Assembly (NCBI GenBank): GCA_963816855.1
Contig: CAWFMA010000018.1
Location: forward strand, 1 to 64,000
Length of the DNA: 64,000 nucleotides
DNA from: DASTFP01 sp963816855
Lineage (GTDB): Bacteria > Verrucomicrobiota > Verrucomicrobiia > Chthoniobacterales > Terrimicrobiaceae
Direction of reading: 5' to 3'
In this document: piece after piece, positions 8,931 to 18,500 of the stretch
Numbering within the stretch: position 1 is the stretch's first letter
Layout: every line of letters starts with the position of its first letter
Program-made: the position numbers and the translations under genes
The notes under the pieces: generated by a model
Seen by the model: the letters and a program-made list of their open reading frames with translations, nothing else
Database searches by the model: none
What the model was told of the DNA's origin: nothing

Positions 8931-10802
8931 CTAAACCGACACGGGGACTTCATCATGCCCAGTGGGGATCTTGCCGGAGGTCGTGGATCTCCAGGCCATC
9001 CGTTCCACAGGCAACCGCACCCTCGAATGCTGACTTCGAAGTTGAAGAGCATGAAAGCGTGAGAAAAGGCCACCCGCTGCCAAGAGTTGCGTTACCGTCC
9101 CGCTTTCGATTACTTTTCCAGAGTCGAGCACGACAATTTTGTCGGCATGCTCGATGGTGCTGATGCGGTGGGCGACGATCAATACTGTGCGATTTCGCCC
9201 GAACTGCGCGAGAGCATCCTGGACCACACCTTCCGAGATGAGATCTAGCGAGTTTGTTGCTTCATCCAGAATCAGGATCTGTGGATCTCGTATAAACGCG
9301 CGTGCCAGCGCCAGCCTTTGACGCTGACCCCCGGAGAGCCGAATGCCCTGGTCCCCAAGAATCGTTTCGAAACCATAGGGCAGTTTCTCAATAAACTCCA
9401 TGGCATGTGCCTTGCGGGCCGCCTCTGCGATTTCTTGGCGAGTGGCATCGAGCTTGCCGTAGGCGATATTCTCCGCGACGCTCGCGTTAAAAAGATAGAC
9501 TTGCTGGCTTACTACCGCGATCTGGCTACGCCACCACGCCAAGCTCAGCTCCGGCAGCGGGACCCCATCAATAAGCAAGCGTCCTGAGGAAGGATCGTAA
9601 AAGCGGCAAATTAAACTGATCATGCTAGACTTGCCGGCGCCGGAAGGGCCGACAAAAGCCGTCGTTTCGCCGATGTTTATCGAGCAGTTCACCTGGCTGA
9701 GCGCCGCGCTCTTTCCGGAGTCGTATTGAAAGAAGACATTTTCGAAGGTGATCCCTTTCTTGATCGAGAGCGGCACTCGAACGCCGCTGCGCAAGTAAGG
9801 CTTATCATTCTCATTGAGAAGGTTTCTGACTTCCTCAACGGACGCTGATAAGCCGTCGAGCGTCACCCGATCCGCATCGAACTGCTTAACACGGGGTTGG
9901 AGCCGATAAAGCAGGACTAGGAAAGTCATCGAGACCGCCATTTGTCCCGGATTCAGCGTTGCCGTTGTCAGGAGAATTCCTACCAACAAGGACACTATAA
10001 GCACCTCCGACAAGGGGTTTACGAGTATCGAAATTCGATCCAGCTTGAAAAAGGCTTTGCTCACCGCGCTGGAAGCAAGAGCGAACCGGTGCTGTTCCTG
10101 ATTCTCCCGTCCAAAGGCGCGAATGAGTTGTAGGCCGCCAAGCGTCTCGATCATTCGCTGCGTGAGGATCTCGTTTGTTGCCGTTGCCTGCGCACTGAGT
10201 CGCCTCCCCTGGCGGGTAAAGTGTCGAATGATTTGCGAGATCAACAGTAGCAAGCAGCCGGTAATGAGCGTCAGTTTCCAGGAAATCAGTAGAAGTAGGA
10301 TGCTAAGAATCAGCGTCATGCAGATGTTGATGATAACGCTGGCAAGCACGGTGAATGCGGAGCTGACACGCCAGGTTTCGGTGGCCAGGGTATTGAGCAA
10401 TTTCCCGGAGTCGTGGGTATCATGGTAGCTTTGGCCCACACTGAGCAGCTGATTAAGAACACCGCAGCGGATGCGGTGAGTAATTTGCGCGTTAACTCCC
10501 TGGAACAGCACCGCGTAGCTATAACTCAAAACGTTCTTCAGCACCATACATAGCACAATGCTGAAACCTATCCACAAGAGTCGGTGCTGCGACGGAATCC
10601 ACTGGAAAAGCTCAGCGAACAGCCCTGCGGCGCCCGCGGTTTGTGTGCCCATTTGATCCTGCACAAGCGGGATGAAGAGCGAAATGGAGAGACCTTCTGA
10701 CAGCGCAGCTAACACGCCCAGAGTGATCATACCCGAGAGTAGCCAAGGCTGCAAGCGCAGTAGGGGAAAAAGCGCTTTTAGCGCACGCAGGAGAGTTGCC
10801 AT
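8931..10802 (-). CDS. ABC exporter, fused membrane and ATPase domains (MsbA-like)
   Basis: The 623-aa half-transporter has an N-terminal six-helix exporter domain (about residues 1-320) and a C-terminal ATPase. Walker A is GPSGAGKSS near residue 385, signature LSGGQRQRLALARAF near 490, Walker B LILDEATNSLD near 510 and the H-loop IVAHRIS near 540. Family members move lipid-linked sugars, lipid A or peptides outward. It ends only 3 bases after the preceding glycosyltransferase gene on the same strand, so a role in exporting a glycan or glycolipid is likely. The last about 40 residues extend past the normal ATPase end and look non-conserved. Confidence 0.85.
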   Translation of the reverse strand: MATLLRALKALFPLLRLQPWLLSGMITLGVLAALSEGLSISLFIPLVQDQMGTQTAGAAGLFAELFQWIPSQHRLLWIGFSIVLCMVLKNVLSYSYAVLFQGVNAQITHRIRCGVLNQLLSVGQSYHDTHDSGKLLNTLATETWRVSSAFTVLASVIINICMTLILSILLLLISWKLTLITGCLLLLISQIIRHFTRQGRRLSAQATATNEILTQRMIETLGGLQLIRAFGRENQEQHRFALASSAVSKAFFKLDRISILVNPLSEVLIVSLLVGILLTTATLNPGQMAVSMTFLVLLYRLQPRVKQFDADRVTLDGLSASVEEVRNLLNENDKPYLRSGVRVPLSIKKGITFENVFFQYDSGKSAALSQVNCSINIGETTAFVGPSGAGKSSMISLICRFYDPSSGRLLIDGVPLPELSLAWWRSQIAVVSQQVYLFNASVAENIAYGKLDATRQEIAEAARKAHAMEFIEKLPYGFETILGDQGIRLSGGQRQRLALARAFIRDPQILILDEATNSLDLISEGVVQDALAQFGRNRTVLIVAHRISTIEHADKIVVLDSGKVIESGTVTQLLAAGGLFSRFHALQLRSQHSRVRLPVERMAWRSTTSGKIPTGHDEVPVSV

Positions 10803-10805
10803 TGA

Positions 10806-11879
10806 CTAATATTGACCGTGCAGCATAGACCAGCGGCGTTCGATTTGATCAAAGATCGCATTCGCGGTAAACGCATGCTTGTCTGTCTTACATTGCAAGT
10901 CGGCGCCTCGCCTGTTCTTGAGCGACTGCCAGAGCTGCTTAACGAACTTCTTCCAAGTTGAGCCCGGAATTGCCTTGAGCTGAATCTTAATAAGTTGCTT
11001 AAGAGTCCAGATTTTAAGCAAGTTGGATGGATCGACACAGAGTGCTTTGTTCAAGTAGTTGAAGCTTCGCGAGTCGTCCCCCCACTGATTGCATATGCTT
11101 AGGAGGTAGTGTGCGTAGAAATTCCAGGCTGAGCGACGAAAAATGGCGACTGGCAAATCGGGATTCCGCAGGCGCGCTCGCTCAATGACGATCGCGAAAG
11201 ATGCCTCCATGCCTTCGGTGTCGACACTCATACTGGTGTTGGTCTTCCGATACGCCACTAAAAATTCGCCGACCAGGCAGATACTAAAGTTCTCAGCGAG
11301 CCGAATATACAGGTCCCAATCCTCGCACCCCTGTGCGCCTCCTTGTTCAGCTCGTGTGAGGTAAAGTCCAACCCTTGTGAGAGCGGTCGTTCGGAATAAC
11401 GGCACACTGGCACTAGCGACGATATTTCCCGAAACCATGGCATCGCTTAAGCGACCTTCAGCCTTACTCCCATATAGGGCACCCTCAAACTCGCCGTCCT
11501 TATCGACTCGTATGCACCAACAATAGACTAAGCCTATTTCTTCGCCGCTCTGCTCCAAGCAGGCGACTTGCTTCTCGAGCTTCTCTGGAAACCAAATGTC
11601 ATCGGCATCTAAAGGAGCGATGTATTCTCCGCGCGCCATGCGAATTCCTGTATTCCGGGCGTCGCCCACCCCTGCATTGCACTGTTTAACGAGTTGGACT
11701 CTGGCGTCCTTTTCCACAAATTCCTCCACAATGGCCTCGGTGCCATCCTCCGAACCATCGTCAACTACAATGACTTCCAGGGATTGGTATGTTTGCGCCA
11801 GAACAGAATGCAGCGTCTGTCGAATGTATTCCGCGGCATTGAAAGCTGGAATGATTACCGATACTAGTCCTCTGGTCAT
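10806..11879 (-). CDS. Glycosyltransferase family 2
   Basis: The 357-aa protein begins directly with the GT2 (GT-A fold) core: SVIIPAFNAAEYI, then EVIVVDDGSEDGT near residue 35, then ARNTGIRMARGEYIAPLDAD with the metal-binding DxD-type motif DADD near residue 92. The second half (from about 230) is a variable acceptor region with amphipathic helices. It transfers a sugar from a nucleotide-sugar to a growing surface glycan in the cytoplasm; the sugar and linkage cannot be read from sequence. It is upstream of the ABC exporter with a 3-base gap, a clear operon. Confidence 0.85.
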   Translation of the reverse strand: MTRGLVSVIIPAFNAAEYIRQTLHSVLAQTYQSLEVIVVDDGSEDGTEAIVEEFVEKDARVQLVKQCNAGVGDARNTGIRMARGEYIAPLDADDIWFPEKLEKQVACLEQSGEEIGLVYCWCIRVDKDGEFEGALYGSKAEGRLSDAMVSGNIVASASVPLFRTTALTRVGLYLTRAEQGGAQGCEDWDLYIRLAENFSICLVGEFLVAYRKTNTSMSVDTEGMEASFAIVIERARLRNPDLPVAIFRRSAWNFYAHYLLSICNQWGDDSRSFNYLNKALCVDPSNLLKIWTLKQLIKIQLKAIPGSTWKKFVKQLWQSLKNRRGADLQCKTDKHAFTANAIFDQIERRWSMLHGQY

Positions 11880-12159
11880 TCCCGCTATTACGAACTAGCT
11901 GTGAAAGTTTGCGCACTCCTTCTCGACCGCTCCGTTAATTGTCTTGGAAATATCGGGTGAGCCTCACCTGAGCTGCGCCTGGAAGATCCGTTTGGAAAAT
12001 AGACGAAGCCTGTTATCCAAAGTTTTCGTAGCAGGCGAGGAAACGAGCTCGGCTGCTGGTCCACACGGACCTTCTCCAGATGCGGACTCCTTTGTAAGGC
12101 AAGAAACCGCAGAGTGGTCGATAATGCGCAAGCTTCTTTGATCAGTTCGTAATGCAGGG

Positions 12160-13923
12160 ATGAATTTGGGGCAAATACCGTTGGTCCTCCCGGCTTTGAA
12201 TGCCGCTACAAACATTCGAAAAACGCTCAGCGACGCCATCTTCTGCGCGCTGGTCGCTTCCCCTTCGGAGCACGCCCGCACGTCGGGCGTTTCGGTCATC
12301 ATCCCTGCCCACAATGCTGAGGCGACCCTCGGGGCGACACTGAACTCCTTGCTTCACCAGACCCACGCGGTTTGGGAGGCGATCGTTATCAACGACGGCT
12401 CCACGGACGGCACCCACGCCACAGTCGAAAGCTGGGCACACCGGGACCCGCGGTTCCGAGTGTTCAATCAGGAGAACTCGGGCGTCAGCGTGGCACGCAA
12501 CAATGGACTGCGGGAAGCTCGATACCCGTTTGTCTTATTTTTGGACAGTGACGATCGCATCGCCCTCACGCACTTGGAGCGCATGGTGGGCATGTTCCTG
12601 GCCGATTCCACACTGGATGCCGTTCACTGCGGTTGGCAGCGCGTTTTTCCGTCTGGTGACCTCGGACCCCCGGGCCTGGGTCCCGACCAGGAGGATTTGT
12701 TTGATTACTTCGCCTTTAAATGTGCTTTTATTGTTCACTCCTGCGTTCTGCGACGGGAGTTAGCACTGGCCGTCGGCGGCTTCGACGCCTCGCTCACCAC
12801 CTGCGAAGATTGGGACTTCTTTCAACGCGTTGCTCGTGCCGGGGCACGTTTCGGGCGCGTGCCGGAAATTTTGGCCTTTTACCACTTCCGCGCGAACTCC
12901 GCCAGTCAGGACAATCGGCGTCTCCTGACCGATGCACGGGTGGTCGTGGACCGCGGCCATGGAGCCGATCCCCGCTTACGAATTGCCGCTCAAGCCCATG
13001 CGGAGGGACGGGACCCTGCTTACCGCAACCTTGCGCTCTATTATATTGTCACCTATCTGGCGGCGCAGGAGATCGGCGCAGGTCGCGACGGCTTGGACTT
13101 GCTGGATATGGGCGATTTTCCCCCTGTACCCGACCTGCTCCCTGAGGCGGTCGCCGGCATTATCCGAGAATCTTTACCGACAGCTGTTAACCAGTCAGAG
13201 CAGGATTGGCCCGTCTTCTGGAGCCGGGTGAATGCTCCTCTCGCCGCATTTCTTGCGCGGCTTGAGGCTCAGAGTAGCGCACCGGCGCTGGCATTCGCCA
13301 CCCTGCGGCACCTGGAGAAACAAATCGTGCTAGCCGCCGCAGACAACGCTCCGCTCCTCTTGGGAAGCACGTATCGGGTGAACTTGGACTTGGAGCGGCG
13401 GATCCCTGACGTCTTTCTCCCGCTGCACGCTGACCGGCTTGTCTGTCGGCTGACGCTGAAAAATCAGCCGCTCGGAGCGGTCGAATTGCCGGGAACCGGC
13501 GTGCTTGCCGGCTGCAGGATTGCAAGAGCGACACTGCAAGGACGCAGGCGCTTATTTCTGCTGCTACTGCTTCGCAGCGCGTTGACGCCTGGTCGGGGAC
13601 TATACGTCGGCTTGGCAACTGTCCGCAATCTGCTTCGACGCGCGACGTTGCGCCTGCTGTACGAGGTTCTGGCGGCAAAGCCTAAAGATCGATTGAGTGC
13701 AGTGAGGCGGGTCAGGCACCATGTCGCTAGCGTGGTCAGAGGCAAACTATCGCAGGTCATTGCCACAGAATCTAGGCTCGCGGGCCGGACGTGCTACCGG
13801 CACCGACGGAAATACTCAACGCTACGGCCACCGCTCGACGAGCACATGCGCGAGAACAGATCGACATCTAGAGTCTCAACGCGAGTGGGACCGGGTCTTC
13901 GCGCTGCCCGATCTGGCTTATGA
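12160..13923 (+). CDS. Glycosyltransferase family 2, N-terminal part of a broken multidomain protein
   Basis: The GT2 domain spans about residues 43-250: VSVIIPAHNAEATLG, then AIVINDGSTDGTHATV, then ARNNGLREARYPFVLFLDSD (DSDD metal motif), then TTCEDWDFFQRVARAG. A linker of about 200 residues follows with RLTLKNQPLGAVELPG, a pattern seen in long GT2-methyltransferase-deacetylase proteins. Near 13,850 the frame departs from homologous sequence: the true continuation (HLESQREWDRVFALPD) lies in the next frame, so the last about 25 residues are frameshift sequence. The glycosyltransferase domain itself is intact and could work alone. The gene points away from the exporter block across a 280-base gap. 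Confidence 0.75.
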   Translation: MNLGQIPLVLPALNAATNIRKTLSDAIFCALVASPSEHARTSGVSVIIPAHNAEATLGATLNSLLHQTHAVWEAIVINDGSTDGTHATVESWAHRDPRFRVFNQENSGVSVARNNGLREARYPFVLFLDSDDRIALTHLERMVGMFLADSTLDAVHCGWQRVFPSGDLGPPGLGPDQEDLFDYFAFKCAFIVHSCVLRRELALAVGGFDASLTTCEDWDFFQRVARAGARFGRVPEILAFYHFRANSASQDNRRLLTDARVVVDRGHGADPRLRIAAQAHAEGRDPAYRNLALYYIVTYLAAQEIGAGRDGLDLLDMGDFPPVPDLLPEAVAGIIRESLPTAVNQSEQDWPVFWSRVNAPLAAFLARLEAQSSAPALAFATLRHLEKQIVLAAADNAPLLLGSTYRVNLDLERRIPDVFLPLHADRLVCRLTLKNQPLGAVELPGTGVLAGCRIARATLQGRRRLFLLLLLRSALTPGRGLYVGLATVRNLLRRATLRLLYEVLAAKPKDRLSAVRRVRHHVASVVRGKLSQVIATESRLAGRTCYRHRRKYSTLRPPLDEHMRENRSTSRVSTRVGPGLRAARSGL

Positions 13924-14802
13924 AAGCAGCTACGATGCGAAAAAAGGCCGCTCAGACGCTCACCTTGATGCCGGAACGAATCGTTGCCGCCGCGCTCGAG
14001 ATTGCGGGCGCTAAGAGTTTGTTCAGTGTGTGCCTGGCGCCACGGATGGGCCGACCGCTGATCAGGCTCGCGCCCGAGCGGGTATCGTCGGTTCCGATCC
14101 TGATGTACCATCGAATCGCGGCTGACGGACCGGTCGCATTGGAACGGTTCCGTGTGGCGCCCGACCTTTTCGCTTCCTGCAAATGGCGACCCTGCATCGG
14201 GCTGGTTATCGGACAATCGGTCTCGGGGATTGGATCAGCGCCATGGCGCGACACGAACCCCTGCTTGGCAAACCGGTCATACTGACCTTCGACGACGGCT
14301 ACCGAGACTTCCTGACGGCGGCTATGCCCATCCTGCGAGTCCACGGCTTCTCCGCAACGGTTTTTCTGGTTGCAGACCGGATTGGCGGGACTGCCCACTG
14401 GGATGCCGGATACGGAGAACCCGCCCGGCTGCTTTCATGGGAGGAGGTGCGCGCGCTGCAGGAAGCCGGAATCGAGTTCGGCTGCCATTCGTCGCTACAC
14501 AGGCCGATGACCGGGATGCGCCGGACGGAACTGGTCGAGGACACGATGCGGGCTCGTGCGATTCTGGAAGAAGGACTCGCAACCCCCATCAAGACTCTCG
14601 CCTATCCCTATGGCGCGGAGAACGAATTTGTCCGCCGCGTCATCGCGGATCTAGGTTTCCGGCCGCGGTGAGTTGCGAGCCGGGCATCAGCCAACTCGGA
14701 GACGATCCGCTGCGGCTTCCTCGTATTGAGGTTTCCGGAGGATGCACACCCGAGCGTTTGCTGGCAGCGATTGATCAGGGCTCACCAGCAGCCACCCCCT
14801 AG
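13838..14802 (+). pseudogene. Frameshifted methyltransferase (remnant) and polysaccharide deacetylase domains
   Basis: Following the broken GT2, successive frames give one protein in order. First comes a NodS-like methyltransferase start: WDRVFALPDLAYESSYDAKK, then after a slip in an A6 run (13,938-13,943) AAQTLTLMPERIV and LFSVCLAPRMGR. The rest of the SAM-binding domain is missing. The NodB-type deacetylase start is VSSVPILMYHRIAADGP. After a slip near 14,180 come VILTFDDGYRDF (the TFDD metal motif), FGCHSSLHRPM (the H-x3-H motif) and TLAYPYG. After a slip near 14,665 the tail AAVSCEPGISQLGDDPLRLP ends at 14,802. A deacetylase of this kind trims N-acetyl groups from a surface glycan. A 162-aa frame (14,183-14,671) still covers most of the deacetylase core. 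Confidence 0.7.
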
Positions 14803-15593
14803 GCGACTTCGGCGAGAGAGCTTCGAGCGCCAAGAACATTCCTCCAAAGTAACCATTGGAACAGGAATTTGTTTCTGCCGAGATGGAACGATCCGCAGCA
14901 AGACTTACCGCTCGGCGGTCGACGCGCAAGACTAAGCGGTAGTTTCGTCTTTTCGAAAGCCCACAACTCTCCTCTGAGCTGGTAGCGGTTGTGTCGAGAC
15001 GGACTGGGCCGGTATGACTTCCGGCTTTAATTGGTATGAGATCTGGGAGATCTGGCTCTTCGGACCTGTTACTGAGCTTGGTATCGGGCGGCGTTGCTGT
15101 TGCAGCTGCGTGTCGCAGTCGGTCCCCTGCAGACTGTGCGCGAACACCGAGGCGGGCTGGACTCCGAAAAGAAGGAGGGGGCGACGATTTGTCGAACAGC
15201 AGAAGGGGACTTAAGCAGACAATTAAGCGGCGCTTACAGCTCCATTATGCTTCAACTCTCAACGGTCGCACCAGGCAACATCGTTGTTGAGAAAGAGCAG
15301 CGCGAAACATTTCTGCAACTTTACAGCGCTCGCGCGTACAGGTACAGGAGATATGGGACGGCAAATTCGTTGCTGGAGCGTTGTTGTCCAGTTTGCTGCC
15401 AAAATAGACTGCTGGCGCAGCGGGGCGAGATTCCTTCCGAGGCTAGCCGCCGCATGGTGTGGGATCTGCGTTGGTAGGTCGGACTGATTATGTGATCACA
15501 GTGAAACCCGAAGGCAACTGGACGGTCGTCCACGTGACACGGTCTCCCACGACCTAAAGGACGGTCCAATGGTTTCGAAGACCTGACTCAATA
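14803..15593. other. Gene-poor stretch upstream of the TIR-STAND gene
   Basis: Nearly 800 bases with only unconvincing short frames. One (plus strand, 15,094-15,477) has a mildly protein-like part (EKEQRETFLQLYSARAY), and another ends DYVITVKPEGNWTVVHVT near 15,540, but neither matches a known family. The promoter of the large downstream gene must lie here; I could not pick it out. Confidence 0.4.
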
Positions 15594-18500
15594 ATGGGAT
15601 CCGAATACGACGTCTTCCTCTCCCACAAAGGAGATGACAAGGCAGAAGTGGAGTTGCTCGGCGCACGTCTGAAAGGAGAAGCTGGCCTACGACCATTCTT
15701 GGACAAATGGCATCTGGTGCCCGGTGAATCGTGGCAACCGGAGCTTGAGCACGCGGTTGACTGTAGCGCCAGCGCAGCGATTTTCTTCGGACCGCATGGC
15801 ACCGGGCCTTGGCACACTGAGGAAATTCAGATCCTGTTAGACAAGGCCGCTCGAACTCGAGACGACTTTCGGGTCATTCCTGTCCTGCTTCCGGGAGCAA
15901 GTGCGGACACGGTCAGCGTCTTCCTGAAGCAACGCACGTGGGTCGATTTTCGATCTGGTCTGGACAACCAGAGCGCATTTCAACGGCTTGTGGCCGGAAT
16001 CAAAGGGGAGGTGGTGGAGCCGGATGGCTACCAGCTGCCGGACGAGCCAGCACCCTACAGAGGTTTGGAGAGGTTTGAGGCTCGACAGAAAGATTATTTC
16101 TTTGGCCGCGATAGTGACATTCGGAGACTTGCCAAGGGCCTAGTCGATAGTCGCTTCGTTGCAATAATTGGAGCTTCAGGCTGCGGAAAGTCGTCCTTGG
16201 TCCGAGCTGGTCTCCATGCTGACTTCGTATCGACGGAGTCTCCTGATTTTCGTAATTGGCAATTTGTTACTTTCCTTCCGGGCAGCGATCCATTCCGAGC
16301 GATGGCGGAACAGCTAGCGCCTGCGCTGCCCATCGCCGAGCGGATCGCCCTGGTAGACAATCTAGCGCAGCGCTTTGAGGCCCGTAAGGATGGACTGCGC
16401 ACCGCGATCGACGTGCTCTTTCCCGATAGCTCGAGGACGATTTTGATCGTGGTCGACCAATTTGAGGAGATATTCACGCATCTTAGAATCACGTCTGATC
16501 CTGCCGGTCCCAGCAGTGTCAGGGCCGAGCGATGGATTGCCAATTTGGTTGATGCCATCGAGGAATCTGACGGGCGCATCCGCGTGCTGATTACGCTTCG
16601 TGCGGACTTCATATCGCAATGCCTTGAATTTCCGCACCTGCGCTCGCTGCTAGAGAACAATCAATTATTGCTTGGGGAATTGGGAACTGAAGCATTGCGC
16701 GAGGCAGTGAAATTCCCTGCCAGGAGAGTCGGAGCGTTCTTTGAAAACGGACTCGTTGAAGTCATCTTACGCGATGTTCATCAGCAACGAGGTTCGTTGC
16801 CAATGTTACAGCATGCGCTAAAGGAGCTTTGGCAGGCTCGCCGCGGTCCATGGCTCACATTGGAAGCTTATGAAAAGAGTGGGGGCGTGAGTGGCGCGCT
16901 ACGCCGTCGTGCGGATTATACTTATACTGCGAAGTTGAAAGACGACCTGCAGAGGGAGGTCGCGCGTAATATCTTCATCCGATTAACGAATCTGGGCGAA
17001 GGCGTCGGCGATAGCCGCAGGCGCGTTCCGCGGGAGGAACTATTCCCGTACGGCATCAAGCCATCTGTTGTCGAGGAGGTGCTCGCCGCGTTGTCGCATA
17101 AGGACGCCCGCCTCATCGTCGTAAACCACGATGGCAGCGTCGAAGTAACCCACGAGGCATTGATTCACACCTGGGATACCTTGCGCGACTGGATCGATGC
17201 GGACCGCGAACAGTTGCGCCTCCACCGCCGACTCACAGATAGCGCCAGAGAGTGGGACGATGACGGAAGAGATGCAAGCTACCTCTATCGTGGCGGGCGA
17301 CTCGAAGACGTCGAGGAGTGGCCAACCTCGGCTTGCGTTTCGCTGAACGCGACAGAGTTGGCATTTGTGACAGCAAGCATCGCCGAACGACAGCGCGAGT
17401 GGGGAGAACGAGAACTCCAACAGCGGCGCGAGCTGGAAGCGGCGCAAAAGTTGGCTCGCGCTGAGACCAAGCGTGCACAGGAAGCAGAGCAGCGTGCGAA
17501 AGAGCAAAAGGAAGCCGGAGCCAAGTTGCGCCTTCGCGCTGTTGTGGCAATCGGAGCAGCGATCGCAGCGCTGATTCTTCTAGGTATATCAGTTGCCATG
17601 TGGCACAGAAGTGATTCGGCGCGTCGTGCGGCGGACTCACAGGCCCAGATTGCGACCGAGCAGCGGCGGGCTGCCCAATCCGCGGAGAAAGAAGCCACTG
17701 ACGCGCGAGATCAGGCGGACGGACTCATCAATTTCATGCTGCATGACCTGCGCGACAAACTGGAGCCCGTTGGCCGCGTAGACGTCCTCGCCGGAGTCGC
17801 CGAGAAGGCCAAAGAATACTTAGAGAAGCAACCAACAAATCTGGTAACCACGCCTCGCTTACTCCAGCGAGAACTGATGTTCAGCAACCTTGGGAACGTC
17901 TTGGTGGCGCAAGGCAAGCTTCAAGATGCGTTGAATGCTTACGAGGAGGGCTTAAAGTTCACGACACGTCTAGCCGAACAAGACAATTCCAACGACGACT
18001 GGCAGCGCAAGCTGGCGATTGCTTGGCAAAATGTCGGCCGTAGCCGTCAAGCGCAGGGCGATCTCAAAGGCGCGAGCGAAGCCTACGGACATGATTTTGA
18101 AATCTCTCAAAGGCTGTTCGACCGGAATCCGACCGATCCAGCCCGGCAACGCGACTTGGGTGTCAGCTCAGAGAGGCTGCGGGAGGTACTCTTGGCACAA
18201 GGGGAACTAAGAGGGTCGATCAGACTCTGGGGCAATTCAATCCAAATGCCGGCTGCCAACGCTTACGCTAGTTATCTAAAGAGTTGCCAGAAACGCGCGG
18301 ACGAGGACCCAACCAATACGGAAAAGCAATGCGAGCTAGCGCGGAGTTTGAGAGAGGAAGGTGAAATGTGCGAGCACCGGGGGGACCTTGAGGGTGCAGC
18401 CAAAGCGTTCGCGCACAATCTGGAGATCTCGCTACGTCTGGCGAAGCAAAATGAAAGCAATGCCGATTTGCAAGGTGAGCTGGCCGTGAGCTGGGAAAAC

